NCBI GenBank assembly: GCA_031371805.1
Contig: JANMKB010000085.1
Coordinates: 1 to 5,968 of the forward strand
Origin: JAFDVL01 sp031371805
Lineage (GTDB): Bacteria > Acidobacteriota > Blastocatellia > RBC074
Direction of reading: 5' to 3'
Length of the DNA: 5,968 nucleotides
The position numbers and the translations under genes were made by a program. Of this stretch, positions 4,855 to 5,968 are shown piece by piece. The notes under the pieces are model-generated. The model saw only the letters and a program-made list of their open reading frames with translations. It ran no database searches and had not been told where the DNA came from. Numbering within the stretch: the first letter of the stretch is position 1; each line of letters starts with the position of its first letter.

Positions 4855-5784
4855 TTATGCGCGACGAGCTTCCAGCAAATCGAACGGTGATGAGGCTCCG
4901 ATCAATTCCAGGAAGCGCCGATTTTCTTTGATCGCAAAGAAATCGTTATCGTTAAGCGCTCGTTGCCTTAAGCGCGGCTGTCTTTGTACAGCCTGCTCTA
5001 AATAATTCAAGGCCTGATCGGTGGTGCCTGATTGAGCATGCGTTGCCGCTAAAGAATAAAGTGTAAAAGAATCATCAGGGCGAAGCTTCAAAGATTTCTC
5101 GAAAAATGTTCGTGCCTGGACAAAATTTCCGACATTCAAGGCGACTACACCACGATCATAAAATTCATCAGCATCACGTGGCGAGACACGATTGGGTGCT
5201 AGTTTGACCTCGCAAACTTGAATATATGTCTGTGAGCGTGCGATGATTTCAACTTCCTGATGATAACGTTGCTGTAACTCTTCAAACATTGCCTTCGCTT
5301 CAGAAAATTGACGCAGGTTAAAAACTTTGACAGCCTGCTCAAAGGCGCGCAATGCCTGACCTGCAATCTGGCGTCGGGGAATCGTAGCTGGGGCCGCAAC
5401 TGGTTTGGCGACAGATTTGGTGCTGGTACGGAGCTTAACCTCAATCTTGGGCGCGACAATTGATTTGATGGAAGCATTGAGCGGTGTTTTTTTGGCCGCA
5501 ACCTTTGGAATTGGTTTTGCTGGTTTAGTCTTTGCTGGTGCAACCGCGACAGGTGTTTTAGCAGGTGTCTTTTTTTCCGAAGTTTTCGGCGCGGCGATAG
5601 ATTTTTTGGCAACGGTTTTGACTGAAGTATGAAGCGATTTTTTGCCTACAGCTCTGGCGATTACTGTTGGACGAGATTTCTTTTTGACAGACTTCGTGCT
5701 ACCCGGTTTGGCAGGTGATTTTTTAATTGCTGTTGGTGACTTTGCCACCGAATTTTTACGTTTGGAGAGTTGCTCTCTCATCAT
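4855..5784 (-). CDS. TPR protein with a long histone-H1-like lysine/alanine/proline-rich N-terminal tail
   Basis: A 309-residue protein from the ATG at 5784. Residues 1 to about 135 are low-complexity and very basic, built from degenerate KSxAKK, KTPAK and KPVAAP elements like bacterial histone-H1-like and AlgP-type tails; such tails usually bind nucleic acid or another polyanion. Residues ~137-190 form a helical segment (IAGQALRAFEQAVKVFNLRQFSEAKAMFEELQ) that resembles a degenerate TPR. Residues ~205-268 hold two clear TPRs (ADEFYDRGVVALNVGNFVQARTFFEKSLKLRPD, then SFTLYSLAATHAQSGTTDQALNYLEQAVQRQP). The end, ALNDNDFFAIKENRRFLELIG, is the usual capping helix of such repeats. No signal peptide or membrane segment is present, so it is probably cytoplasmic. 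The start at 5784 or the adjacent ATG at 5781 is preferred over the TTG at 5802; only a weak purine-rich GAGAGAAAG precedes it. It is convergent with the TlpA-like gene, shares its terminator, and has its own promoter. Function unknown. Confidence 0.88.
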   Translation of the reverse strand: MMREQLSKRKNSVAKSPTAIKKSPAKPGSTKSVKKKSRPTVIARAVGKKSLHTSVKTVAKKSIAAPKTSEKKTPAKTPVAVAPAKTKPAKPIPKVAAKKTPLNASIKSIVAPKIEVKLRTSTKSVAKPVAAPATIPRRQIAGQALRAFEQAVKVFNLRQFSEAKAMFEELQQRYHQEVEIIARSQTYIQVCEVKLAPNRVSPRDADEFYDRGVVALNVGNFVQARTFFEKSLKLRPDDSFTLYSLAATHAQSGTTDQALNYLEQAVQRQPRLRQRALNDNDFFAIKENRRFLELIGASSPFDLLEARRA

Positions 5785-5862
5785 AGAAATTCTTTCTCTC
5801 AAAGAGGTTTATCACGGAAATACCATTGTAGTTAAATTCAGTAATCAGCGATAAGTCTATTA

Positions 5863-5891
5863 TAAATAACAGATTAGCCGAGATGTGTCAA
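5863..5891 (-). promoter_or_regulatory. Promoter of the TPR gene
   Basis: On the minus strand a perfect TTGACA (5886-5891) is followed after 17 bases by TATTTA (5863-5868), preceded by TG one base away. A consensus TATAAT overlaps four bases further on (5859-5864), but at a 21-base spacing. Either gives a leader of about 70-75 bases to the start codon at 5784. The -35 match is strong; which -10 is used cannot be told. Confidence 0.6.
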
Positions 5892-5968
5892 TTCAGGCTG
5901 AGAAACGGATGCGATCATTTTCCCTGGAAATGTCTGCCTGGAAGCTGTAAAGCATTGATTTATAAATA

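Noticed and set aside
5405..5854. Two plus-strand open frames opposite the basic tail of the TPR protein
   Set aside because: Hydrophobic shadows produced by reverse-complementing Lys/Ala codons; no ribosome binding sites, and one crosses the TPR promoter side.
5899..5904. CTGAGA, part of the TPP riboswitch consensus
   Set aside because: The rest of the aptamer is absent and the adjacent gene is a TPR protein, not a thiamine gene.

Overview
The window carries nine protein-coding genes on both strands, tightly packed, with intermediate (mid-40s by eye) GC. No RNA genes, mobile elements, CRISPR arrays or prophage parts were seen. Protein styles fit a diderm, aerobic, heterotrophic bacterium. 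My best guess is Acidobacteriota (possibly Blastocatellia), because of the cysteine-bearing YggX variant, the LepB with a long cytoplasmic N-terminus and the alanine/lysine-rich TPR protein. This is recall-based inference, not a database match.

Left block, minus strand (1-1478): a likely operon reading leftward, yggX-like Fe(2+)-trafficking protein, then lepB (signal peptidase I), then carA (carbamoyl-phosphate synthase small subunit, cut by the window edge). The leader just upstream has an extended -10 promoter. It faces a second extended -10 element that drives the rightward block.

Middle block, plus strand (1653-3441): queD (6-carboxytetrahydropterin synthase family), an unrecognised 84-residue protein with a strong ribosome binding site, and thiO (glycine oxidase). 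The gaps are 12-13 bases, so these are probably one transcript. QueD belongs to queuosine or pterin synthesis and ThiO to thiazole (thiamine) synthesis, so the operon is cofactor-flavoured without being one pathway.

Right block: a Nudix hydrolase on the minus strand whose end overlaps the end of thiO by 14 bases; a divergently transcribed, membrane-anchored TlpA-like thioredoxin-fold protein with a CxxS active site; a perfect bidirectional terminator; and a convergent minus-strand gene for a TPR protein with a histone-H1-like basic N-terminal tail, preceded by a good promoter. The last ~77 bases show nothing I can assign.

Most of the window is housekeeping. I see no convincing new multi-gene system. 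The points most worth a second look are the four-cysteine YggX variant, the monothiol TlpA-like protein, the insertion within the Nudix box, the unknown small protein between queD and thiO, and the basic-tailed TPR protein.
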